Shown: positions 10,301 to 21,900 of the stretch, piece by piece
How positions within the stretch are numbered: position 1 is the stretch's first letter
How the letters are laid out: each line of letters opens with the position of its first letter
NCBI RefSeq assembly: GCF_932276165.1
Contig: NC_064002.1
Location: forward strand, 3,658,001 to 3,722,000
From: Plutella xylostella
Lineage: Eukaryota > Arthropoda > Insecta > Lepidoptera > Plutellidae
Direction: 5' to 3'
DNA length: 64,000 nucleotides
Program-made: the position numbers and the translations under genes
Notes under the pieces: model-generated
The model's database searches: none
Told to the model about the DNA's origin: nothing
Seen by the model: the letters and a program-made list of their open reading frames with translations, nothing else

Positions 10301-12990
10301 AATCTAATTTTCGTGGCAATGTCTACTGTAACAAAACATTTACATTCAAGTCTTAAACTTTCAGGAACGCACGGCATCAAAATGAAGAATTGCTTCGCGT
10401 TCAACATGAGGAATAACACGGCGGACCTACTCGACGGCAGAGGGTGAGGATTCTCTACTTAACTAAAATCTAAAGTATTCCTTCTCAAGACTCAACTCGA
10501 GATTAAAGGGGCCAGGCTAAGGGTGCGTTTCCAAAGAGATATGCTATGCAATTAAGCTGCGATGATGTCAACAGTTTTAACCAGTGCTATGCTTTGGGGA
10601 CCGATGGATATGATTGTATATCAAACGCACAGGGACATATCTGATGGAAAAGCAGACTTATTTTGTTTCTGTGTATAGCGAATGGTTTTTATAAGACGTA
10701 GGCTGTTTTTAACAGCATGCGAATTCCATCACGCACGCAATTGCCACGCCATTTTCCCGCGTCTCTTGTGCATATTCCACGCATTACAATGAATACTTGT
10801 ATGCACGCAAGCGGGGCAATCCCGCGTGCGTGATCTAATCCGCACGCTATTAAAAACACCCTTCAGCGACCTTCGTATAACCTGTACCCTATTCTACTTC
10901 CCAGGTGTCCGGTGAAGGAGCAGTCGGTGGTGGTGCACCACTCGCCGGGCGTGGCGGACCTGGTCATCGCCTCCATGTTCCGCTTCCCGGACTCCTCGCA
11001 GGTCAACTTCCAGTGCGACATCGCTATTTGTAAAGGTGAACTACCATTAAACAAGGTCTAGACCCTATTACAACATTATATCTTAAAGAATATTTTCATA
11101 AAGGCTCTAATATTGTTATACCTACTTTTGCCAAACCAGAGCGGATAAGCGCGAAAAAAAAACATAGACACAATGACGATAACCGGTCGAGTTCTACATG
11201 TCGAGTCATTGTTGACAACATCATCCACTACAGAATGCAGAATGACTTCATCAGATTTTCGAATCATTTCACGCTTACGAATTCCCCAGCACCACAAAGC
11301 TCTATCCTCATCCCCTCGCATAAACTTCCCATATTTCTCTGATACCAATCGTTATTATTCTCAGGAACGTGTCCCATATTCGACTGCTCTGAGCCTGGCA
11401 TCCCGGCGGGAGACACCACGGGCGAGGAGGGCATCGTCACCACCTCCACCGGGGTCTTCGTGCTCGACCCGAACGATAACTTAGGTAGCTACGTTGTTCT
11501 ACTAATAATACACCTGATACGTATACGTAGGTACTTTCAGCCGGTCTACAGGAGAATATTCCACGCTTGATATCCATAAGCACCAGATATATGTCAATAT
11601 CCCGAGTTGTTCTCGTCATAAAAATCTGGTGTGTTTCGGATGGATCAGGGTAAACAACTCTAGTTGACGTAAACCAAAATTTAGGAGGGCTGCCGACTAA
11701 CCACGTATCTATCCCATAATTATTTTTTTAGTTTTTTAATATACTCTGAGAGATAAGATTGTTTGTATGGATTTAGCGGGTTTACTAATATTGACATAGC
11801 CAAGATCAAAACCTTTCAGAGTTTTAATTATTCTCATTTTATGAACGAAACCAATTAAAATAGTCACTTTTTCACGTGCCATTTCCCCATCCGCAGTGGC
11901 AGCGCTATCCTGCTCGGAGGGCGGCATCCACCCGGTGTGGCTGCTGTACCTGGCCATCGCGCTCGGCGTCATGTTCGTGGTCATGCTGCTCGTCAACTGC
12001 TTCCTCTGCACCGCCATGACCTGCTCCTGCGCACGGACTGACGTGAGTGACGGCACATAGGGCCTGTTTCACAATGACTGAATAAAGGATACCCGTGGGG
12101 TAAAAGACATGCTGTCACTGTCAGTCGTAATTACAGAGAGTGGCTGTCTTTTATCTCAAAGGTAGCCATTATCCAGACATTGTGAAACTTCTTCTTTCAG
12201 AAGTCTGTGATCTTTTCATGCATAGGAAGGAAGGATGCTGACACCTGAGATTAACATAATTAATTATGTATCTATAGGCTTTTTTTTCATCCCAATCCCT
12301 CGGGACACTTTTTAATGCGAAGTGAAGCTCGCGGCTAAAAGCTACTTTATTTTCATTATCTATTAAATCTCCGTTAGTAAAAATCACCTAGGTGTGCTGT
12401 CGGTAGACTTAGCACTGTAAACAGTGATGATCTACATTCCCTCACGTATGTGTATTTTAAATCACTAAATTATCATTACAGGTGATAGAAAAGGACCCGT
12501 CGGTGGTGGAAGACTACGACCCATACCGCAGCTGGCACGGCAGTCAGTATGGCAGCCGGTACCCTTCTTCTACTATACACTCTGCGAGGTAAATTGAATT
12601 AAAGTTTCCCTGTCGTAATTTAAATACTACTGTGAGCAATTAAGCAATATTTGCTGTCTATCAAGGAGCCTCAGTTTTATTCAGTGAGATGGCTATGTCC
12701 ATAATCATCATCATCCCGTAATCATCCAATGCTGGACATAGGCTACTCCTAAGGAGAGCCACAACAGTTCTCAACCCTCACTATACTGGCTTCCTGTCTA
12801 AAGCTAACGCTCGAGGGAGTGGGATGGAGGGCATCCAGCTCTAAGTATTCTAGTGATTATTGGCTAATGAAGAGCGTACTAATGTGCATTTAATGTTGCC
12901 AGGTCCGTATCAGATAACAGCGACCACTACGCCATAGTGCAGTCGCGACCCGGCAGCCGGCACTCTGGCATGCATCGCAGCAGACACTAG
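7320..12990 (+). CDS. Zona pellucida (ZP) domain transmembrane protein, 5' partial
   Basis: Ten exons: 7320-7441, 8727-8835, 9314-9426, 9785-9897, 10365-10443, 10905-11035, 11365-11484, 11897-12042, 12482-12588, 12903-12990. All junctions are GT-AG and keep phase, giving 375 residues ending in TAG. Signal peptide and first exon(s) are missing, probably left of the window. The ZP domain starts near residue 13 (VVTATCKTG) and spans about 210 residues with regularly spaced cysteines. Next come a linker, a transmembrane helix at about 276-301 (WLLYLAIALGVMFVVMLLV), a Cys-rich juxtamembrane stretch and a Ser/Tyr/His-rich cytoplasmic tail. Insect ZP proteins of this layout are apical extracellular-matrix organisers of epithelia. 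I cannot assign which Drosophila ZP gene is the orthologue. Confidence 0.9.
8227..8461 (-). mobile_element. tRNA-derived SINE (intron of ZP gene)
   Basis: Read on the minus strand, the head holds a pol III A box (GGCGGAGTGGTTAG) and B box (GGTTCGATTCC) with tRNA-like spacing, then a tRNA-unrelated body. A second copy of the same head lies at 10014-10231. It is not a tRNA gene, because the cloverleaf is incomplete and both copies are embedded in a longer repeat. Confidence 0.85.
8880..9037. mobile_element. MITE with long terminal inverted repeats
   Basis: The ends are near-perfect inverted repeats of about 45 bp (AAGGCCGATTCACACACTGT against its complement at 9018-9036), enclosing about 65 bp. 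Flanks are TA/AA-rich. No coding capacity. Confidence 0.8.
10014..10231 (-). mobile_element. tRNA-derived SINE (intron of ZP gene)
   Basis: Minus-strand copy with an A box (GGCGTAGTGGTTAG) and B box (GGGCTCGATTCCCGG) at 10150-10225, followed by the shared AAATATTTG-containing body. Same family as 8227-8461. Confidence 0.83.
10699..10863. mobile_element. MITE with inverted repeats
   Basis: The left end (GGCTGTTTTTAACAGCATGC) is inverted at the right end (10826-10862), with arms of about 38 bp. No ORF. It ends about 40 bp before exon 6 of the ZP gene. Confidence 0.75.
12690..12840. repeat. Retroelement 3'-end remnant
   Basis: Contains CATCATCATCCCGTAATCAT followed by TGCTGGACATAGGC, a block found dispersed in lepidopteran genomes as LINE 3' ends. 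Short and degraded; assigned by resemblance only. Confidence 0.45.
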
Positions 12991-15913
12991 GTGCCTTCGA
13001 CCTTCTAGTACAGTTACAATTTACGAAAACTATAAAAGTTTGCGTTTTCTCGTATACATATAGATATATTGTAATATTTGTACAATAAATAAATATACAA
13101 GGTGGCACCTCTAGCGGAACTTTTGAGAGATAATGTATGCAAATGACGGAGGAACACGTATACTTTTTCGTTTTTGTAGTGAAACCATTTTGTTCGAAGT
13201 ACTATATAATAATTGTTTGTTACCAACTACCAGAAGGAAACATTCAACATAGGTACATACTCTTATGAAACAATAACTGTATGTATACTTAGCAAGTTAC
13301 CTACCTAAAGTGTAGTGGAGTGTCACATACCTTTATTAAATCAAACATGTGCCATCTACCTATTGTACCTAAAACTGTAAACTTGTTTAGCATTATTTAA
13401 AAATATATAGGTACCTAATTGGTGAATTTAATATTTGCAACGAATCCGTCCATTGCTTTGGTTATGATTAGATAATTAAAATAATTATTATAAATACATT
13501 AACGTAATAATCTAGGTTTGTATTTATGTAGCATATTAATTAGGAACTCTTTATATTATGAAATAAATAAAGATTCAACCACCATCAATAAATATAAATT
13601 GCATATTGGTGGATAAGTTAGTGCAGATTTCTCGTTATTTAGATTTCAGAAATGTTTCACGTTTTTAAACGCAATATTTACAAATAAGAGTACATTCACA
13701 ACGAATTATTAGGTATATTATAGTTGAGCATTTTTGCGGCATTATATCCTTTTGTTATATGACCCAAATGCGGAATAGCTATACATTTCATAAAAGTTTA
13801 TTTATGCTATTTCTGCTGCACAACAAGAATAATTTTCTTAACTTACTCATAGGTAATTGGGAATGGTTGGAATTGTAATAAATCCTATTTATTTAAGTAG
13901 GTACCTACCCAAGCATAAAATGTGTTCTAAAAAATCATTCCAAGGGAATTCAGCCAGGGAATACAAATTAAACATACCTAATACATAATAATTATGATAT
14001 TTAGCCATCAGTTTCTGACCTATTATGCGCTTATCAAATGTAGTAAATAAGTTAAATTAACTACTTAGTATTAAAAAACCATGGAATACCACATCAACAC
14101 TGTGAATATAACTATTAGCCTAGTATGTAAGTTATAAATACATGTTTATTTTTGTATAAAAGTAACGTTTTGGTGTTTGTGTGTGATTTTGGAATTAAGG
14201 TACTATACTTAAGTATTTTGTAGTAAATTAAATAATACACTTAGGTACCTAGTGAATGAACATAATTTTTAGATCTTTAAATAAATATGTAATGTATGCA
14301 CTTAAAGCTCGTTTTATAACGAGTGCTCAAATGTAGGTTGATGATTGTACTTATATGAATCTACGTGCTACAGCTTTTAGTCATGCGATTATTAAAAATA
14401 AACTGACAAATGTTATTTAACAGACTGTGTACTTAATAAAAAAAACTTAACAGAGCCGACTATTTTACTTCAACCTCCTTCCTTCCTTCGACCATGGCCA
14501 TGTGTTTATTAAATGGCATTAGGTAGTTGTGATTTTCAATCTAGATAAATGAAAGAATGTGGTATAAATTAAATATAATAATTGAATAAGACTTGACGAT
14601 ATCAATAAGATCAATGATATCTGTATACCTATTTCCTCGAAAAGATTGGCTTAAGAATCAGGGTTCAGAATTAATAAAACAGTATTTTGCACACATATCG
14701 TATAATGTTAAAATAATAAGTGTTTTACACGATTTTACTCTTACTTTTTTAATTATATAGGTAATTATTTTTTATATGAACTATAAAACATATAATATAA
14801 AAATGTAGCTGTGCTGGTAACTATTATGTAAATATCGAATACAGTATTGCACTTATATTGGAAAATATACAAGGGATAAAAGGAATATACTTCAACTAAA
14901 TGGGTGGACTTAATAGGTACTTAAATAAATTTCATGCTAACAATGGCCTAAGTTTATCTATATTTTTAATTAGAAGTCTCATCTTACTGTCTCAGTATTT
15001 AAATACTCAATAGGGTTGAGCGTTATTTGCAGGGGCAATTAACTAATTCATTGATTTCTTTCCCACACAGAAGCAGTCATTTTTGTAACTACCTACTTCA
15101 TTCAGCCATAGCCCGTATGTAATAGTCAGACAAGTACTGTATACACTGTATACAGAGTGTTGCAAAAAGGGTATAGGTACTAAGCATAAACTTAAGGGGT
15201 CATTCATGGTCATTCTTTTTGGAACCTAATCTAAAATCATTGTAGCTGAAAACAAATCCCTATACTTAGTTACGAAAATCACTCTTTCTGAAACCATAAG
15301 TGATACTGATTATTCACGTTTCATGAAAAAGAAGTAACAAATATCGTTGATCTTCACCGTAGGTACATATTTAATAGATGTTAATAGTACTCGTTATTCT
15401 ATAATGGTAATACATAGGTTTAAGAACGCAATAAAATGACTCAGTAAGGTGCTTTTAAGATAATGTTTGTAATATTCTCCTTATAATATACAGTGTACTA
15501 ATTGGACTAGAAAACAAACATACCTAATTTATTTTTTTTACACGGTAACCAGCTTTATTTACAAGTTGCTATATTTTATGGGTGTACCTTGCTAAACTAT
15601 AAAAGACTTGATACTATAATATAGCCTGATCTAAATTTAACAATTCAGTCATTTCTTTTCTGTGTCTTTAGTTAGTTAAAAAGTTTTCATTTAGATTGTC
15701 TGAAAGGAAATCTTATGTAAAATTTCTGAACTTTCCTTTCCTTTTTAGAGACATATTTTTGTAGTTTGAGATTGATTCCCGCTATTTCTTTTCAAGTAGT
15801 TACTTAGAATTTCAAATATGCAGGTAACAAAAAAATTCCAGCATGATAAAATATTATGCATAATAATCTTCCAATTCACTAAAATCACAGAAAAACGCTT
15901 TTCAAATCATGTT
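12991..15913. other. ZP gene 3' UTR and AT-rich intergenic DNA
   Basis: After the ZP stop, polyadenylation signals occur at about 13083 (AATAAATAAATA) and about 13562 (AATAAATAAAG). The rest is AT-rich with no supported exon. Near 15146-15180 is a TGTTGCAAAAAGGGTATA block that matches one arm of a small fold-back at 53148-53197, so it is probably a MITE remnant. The stretch ends at the 3' end of the convergent carboxypeptidase gene. Confidence 0.6.
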
Positions 15914-18900
15914 TTACTTCTCTGGTCGGTTGTTCATGATGCTCTTGGCTACTTGGTCGTAGATGGATCGTTTGTAGATGCGCGGCTGGCTGTCGCGGAG
16001 CGCGTGCCCGTAGCCGCCGAATGAAGACTCCTCGTCGAACCAATTTGATGTTGGCTGGAAGGAGATGTAAAGAAAATATATATATTATATCCGTAACCGC
16101 ACAGCATCAGCCTTAATAGTAATGGTAAGCACCCTGTTAACTGCTCCTGAATCATGTCTAAAGGCACATATCAGACAAGTGTGACTAGGTCTTTACGGCC
16201 GCTATAATTATGACGGCGCCGCACCGCTTTCCTAGGAAACCAAAGCTTCACCAAACATTTTTCATTGATTAGCAGTCGAAGCCAACGTAGCCATTTTAAT
16301 ATCTAAGCCATTGTTTTAATCTCATGATACCACACAGCTTTATCATAGTGACGAACGAATAAATAAGTAGAATAGGTACCAGTAAACCAGTGTAGTGGGT
16401 GTGATTGTATTAGTATCGATTGAATAATCAACCAAAACTGTTACTATGTTGGAAAATACCTACCTCAATCTAAAAATAATCATGTCTGTGGGTGGATATT
16501 AATTTTATCGTCTGGTTTCTAGATATTCGTTACACTACATTTATTGGTTTATTTATCCACGGATTATAGTTTACTGTAGATGGCAATAGCAAGCAAAAAT
16601 TTATAACAAAGTGATAGTATACCTACTGGGTTTTAATGGTTTGGTAGCGGGAGGTATGTAAGTAGCCTCTATAGTTGAGAAGATGCAGAGCGATAGACTA
16701 TAATTTTTAGACATGTAAACAAGGATACGGCTAGGAAGAATAAGAACACGATATTCATGATGTTTTAAAAAAAACGGATGTTGTCTACCTATTTATTCTC
16801 AATAACTTTTTAGTAAGCCCTGCAGCCCTATTTACCTCCAGTTTGAAGTTGAGCAGTATGGCGGGCGTGTGTCGCGAGTTGGCGACGGTGATGACGCGCG
16901 ACACGGGGAAGTAGCCGGGCCGGCTCGCCGTCACCTCGTAGTGACCGGGCGTGAGCAGACGGTAGTAGTCGCCGTAGATACCTGCAATGTTACAAGCGAG
17001 GTGTGTGACTACGGAGTTTCGAATTACAAGGAGTTGTTGGGTCAAATTTGGTGTTTTTAGGGGATATGGTTTGGGCTATGCGTGGGGTCTAGGCTAGTTA
17101 TTCGGGACGAAAGGTTTCATAAATGTAGATTATTAATGTGTAATTCCTGGAAAAGGTTTATTGAAGACATGTATTTCGATGGTACTGCTGAAATGTTCTA
17201 ATTATTTATATTCTTAAAAATAAATAAATAAATATTTTTAAAAATAATAGTTTGGGCAGTAATTATAAAACTCTTCATAGGCACTTAGTTACTTTACATT
17301 ACACATAAACATTACACACCCTCATTCTTATTTATGCCGTTCTTGAAAGTATGAAGAATTTGAAATAAAGTTGATGAAGCCGTTACGAATATGATCGAAT
17401 AAGATATTTTTTGGATGGTAGTTATATTCTTCAAAATACAACCACTGTGTCACACAGTCTGTATGTGTGAGATCTTAATCATTATCACTTACGTCCCACA
17501 TCGCGTAACAAGTCGTAAGTGTGTCCTAAGAGCCGAGAATGGTTTAGTTCATTAGTAGGGATTGGTGTAAATGACCCTTGTCCACATTGCTATATTTGTC
17601 GCTAGCCTTTATCACAATTACAATGAATGTTGATAGAGTAGAGTCACTTTCGACCGTAATGTTGTCAAAGTGAATTTAGCCAAAACCTCCAGATAAATAA
17701 GTGAGTTACACGGCTATGGAGCCGTATTTGGTATGTGGTCAAGTCTGTGGTTATCTTTGGATTAACATATCAACAAGTTTTAATTTTACTACCTATGGTA
17801 TGGATTGATGTGGGTGTGGGATTACGCCTTAATGGACACAAAATCAATTATTTGTTGGATAGATAGTCGAACTTGGCAAGGATTTTCATTATAACACCAA
17901 AATGTTTATGCTGAACACCGTATGAACTACCTACAGATTAAGTACTTTTCTTTAACATTTACTGCTACCGCAGGTCTATAATAAAAATTATATTCTCTAC
18001 TGGCATTTACAAATAATAAGAGCAAATGCAAAAGTTGTTTGAACTGAAACAGAGCATTTCTCGAACCAGGATCTTAAAAGGCAAGGTCATTCTGTGCGTT
18101 GTTTATGAATAGCCACAAGACATTTCGTCAATACACTTATAAATCGAGGTGTAATAAGTTAGACGTAGGTATGTATCTACCTAGAGACGAGGTTTTATTG
18201 CTTGAGTCTAGATCGAGTACCTATACCTAGTTCGACTGTAGGTAGTTACGTATATAAGCCTGGGTTCAGCAGATTATGTGCATATTATGAGATTTGATCA
18301 TATCATAAAGTCATAATATTATGATAAGAAACTAACACATCGTTTACTTCCTACAATTGTGCTGCTGTACTAACATTATCATTATCACCTATATTCAATC
18401 CAAAAATAATTAATTGGGTATTCATTAACTATATTCTATTAATTCATGACTACCTACCTATCAGTAAGTGAATTTAATTCAAATAAAAATATAATAAATT
18501 GCACAGACTTCGAATAAATTATAATTATGAAAACACATAAATGCACAACAAGATTTGAAAAGGAAGGTCAATTTTATAAAATTCAAGAGCTTATTTAGAT
18601 CCTGTTTCAAAGCTAAAGAAGATTAGACTTCATAATTTTTTTATGTTAATCACGATCATTCAACTTTTGTCTGTGACAAAATATACAAATACTAACACCT
18701 TAGTGACTTAGTGGCAACTCCCATTGTAGATAGCTGATATACATAGATACGAGTACGACACACAATGATCTTTATATCATCCTAATAAGGGTTAATTCTA
18801 CAGAGTGATGGAAGTATTGACAGGGATGTGACGAGACGAATGAATGCGGGATGGATGAAATGGAAACAACTCACCGGCACGACGTGTGATCGCAAGATGC

Positions 18901-21900
18901 CAATTAAGATCAAAGGCAAAATATATAAAAGCGTCATAAGGCCGGTGATGTTGTATGGGGCTGAGTGCTGGGCAACCAAAGTATGCGATGAGAAAAGGAT
19001 GCATGTGACAGAGATGCGAATGTTGAGATGGATGTGTGGGGTTACAAGAAAAGATAGAATACGAAATGAGTATATAAGGGGAAGTATGAAAGTGGCTCCT
19101 ATAGTGGAGAAGATGAAAAGCCATCGTCTTTCTTGGTTTGGGCATGTCATGAGAAGAGAAGATGATTATGTTACAAAGAAAGTGTTGGAAATGAGACCCG
19201 AAGGAAGGCGCAAGAGAGGAAGACCAAGAAAGACGTGGCTTGATTGCGTGAAAGAAAATATGAGAGAGTGTGGAGTGAATGAGGATATGACAGGGGATAG
19301 GGTAAAGTGGCGTGACATGACCAACAAAGCCGACCCTAAATAAGGATAAGGCAAGGAAGAAGAAGAAGAAGAATAAGGGTTAAATCGCAATCCTTATCAC
19401 ACGGCAGCTGTTACATAATTTAGCTGCGCCCTAAAAATAGGGGAGCTATGCGATATAAAAAAATATAATACTAAATATATTGAACCATATTATGGCTTCT
19501 TTTCGCACAGCAAAAGTTTTGTAAATGTTACTCTCGTCCATTGTCTACTCTAAATGCCGAAGCCCCACCATTTCTCTCAAATGAACAAATCCCTTAATCT
19601 CATTATCAGCTTTTGCCGCAAATCCACTAAAATCCCAACCGCATTGACTTGCAATTCTAAAAATCTAACCTTAATATAGGTACTAGATTGCCCTTATAAA
19701 CTAATCCTTGGTCTATCATCAGATGGTAAGTAAAAAATTGAAAACTATGTAGGTATATCCTTCTAAATCCTAATGAATGGGTATCATTACACTTACGCTC
19801 CCTTCATTTTCGAGGAAATCCAATAAGCACCTACAACTGAAAAACATCTACAAACAAATGAAACTCAACTCACCAGTCGTGACGTCATGGCGGATGGGCC
19901 GCGGCACGGGGCCGGTGATGTTCACCACGGAGATGATGGCGTTCTGTATGAACCCAGCGTCGTCGGACACAATCCCCTTGACCCCGCTGTGGGCCTTCCA
20001 CATGAACTCAATGAGCGCCTCCCGGTTCCTCTCCCACTCGCTCTCGAGCTGCTCAGCAGCTGGGAACTTCTCGCAGCCCAGTTCTAAGGTTATCTCGAAC
20101 GCGTTGGTGGCCAGGTAGTTGAAGTCCTGCATGCCTGGGGGAAAGTTTTCATGTTGTAACTGGATTGGGAAAATTACTGATGTCTGAAGAATTTTCCAGC
20201 CGTGGCTTTTACGTAAAAATATTAGCTCTGTTTTGAACTCATACTTTTAGCACATGTATGTGTTATGTAGTCTCGATATTAGTCTTCTGTTCAATTTTAA
20301 CCATGAAAATTACCTCCATACACTATGAATAATTATAACTAGGAACAGTACAATAACTACTTTATTATTTCAGTGGTCATAGCTTCGTCAAGCTGGGCAC
20401 AAAGCGATTCGCAAATTGCGGTAGTAACCATAATGTAAGCAGAAGAAAAACAGCATAACAAATCAATCTGTAGCAAAGAACCAGTTAAATGATCACGGCC
20501 AACGTGATATAATGTCGGCGGCCAACAATGGAGCTGATCCTATGTGTTTACTAAATATTTCCTGCTCTTTAAATGTCGCGTGAAGGGAAAAAAGTAGATT
20601 AATGTTATCGACTGTGGGTTATTGTTAATTGAGTTACGAGGCTCCGGTACAGTCGATGAAACTGATGCATACGTGGATGATATAGTAATAAAACCTACCT
20701 ACCTACCTTCGATACTTGGCCCGCTATCTAATCATAAAACGACAAATTTAATTAACCACAGCTAACAAATAAAAAAAAACCAGTGTGCCCTTTAGATATA
20801 GGCAAGGCTTACATAGAACAGTTACCTATCAAGTTTTTGTAGTAGGTATTAGTGGTGTGGCTGGGTATGGTATATTTGAACCTCCTGTACTATTGTTGTG
20901 ACTGGACCAGTGTAGCAAAAAATGTAAGAGGCGTTAACCGTAGTAAAAAGTAGATCGACAAATGGTCGATTTGAACTTTGTATACCCTTGAACACAATCC
21001 CTGGGTATCTCCCAGACACGGTGTCCTGCAACTTTTACTCCATATTTTTCTTTTATTTTACGCCCATTATGATGAAGAAAAAACCGGAACATTTGACGGA
21101 ATTTCCTATCTATGGACTCGTGTTGATAAAAGGTCAAAACTTCACATTTATTTATTCGATCAATCTATGCATTTTCCTCAATGCCGCAAACCTGTTCATT
21201 TTATACCTAAGTATGCTTATCGAACTCATATTGTACGTATGGTAGGTAGGTATGCCTATTTATTAAATAATTAAGAATACCTAGATAAAAGTCAAGAGCC
21301 TCATCCAAAACTATTATTGCGATGGCAATTTCCCTATGGCTACTGCTCTTATAACACCGAAGATGTCTCGACTTGAGACATTAAACTCAAAGATGTTACA
21401 GACCTTTCAGTTCAGCAGCCATTATACGACTATGAACAGCATAAAAAAAGGAAAAATTTACCATTTCTTTTGTAATTACCTCCTTTCAAACTGTACCAGG
21501 CTGCTCCATTGGTGACGCCTCCTTGCTTGCCGAAGTTGTACGTGGAGGATTCATCAGAGCTGGTCACATGGCAGCCGCGACGGCTCTTAGAGGCCATATC
21601 CGCGTGGCACGACGCATACGTCATAGCCAGATCCCTGGAGGAGTGGAGAGATAATATTGTTATCGATCGTAGGAGCGTTCGCCTTTGTTTGCCGACACAT
21701 AATCTAATTACGTGATTTGATGGTGTGCTATTTTATGGTTTTGCACCGTTCAAAGTGGTTTTTTAAGAATTTAGTTAGCGTGTTGCTGGATTTCTCAGTA
21801 TAATAAGAATTCAAGCTTTCGCAGGATGGAGAAGTATTGAGGTGGTCTGTGCGAGATGTATTAGTACAGCTGTTACTAAATTTTATATATAATATTTCTT

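Noticed and set aside
20978..21274. Plus-strand ORF of 98 codons in a carboxypeptidase intron
   Set aside because: No recognisable domain, no splice support, and AT-rich composition unlike nearby exons.
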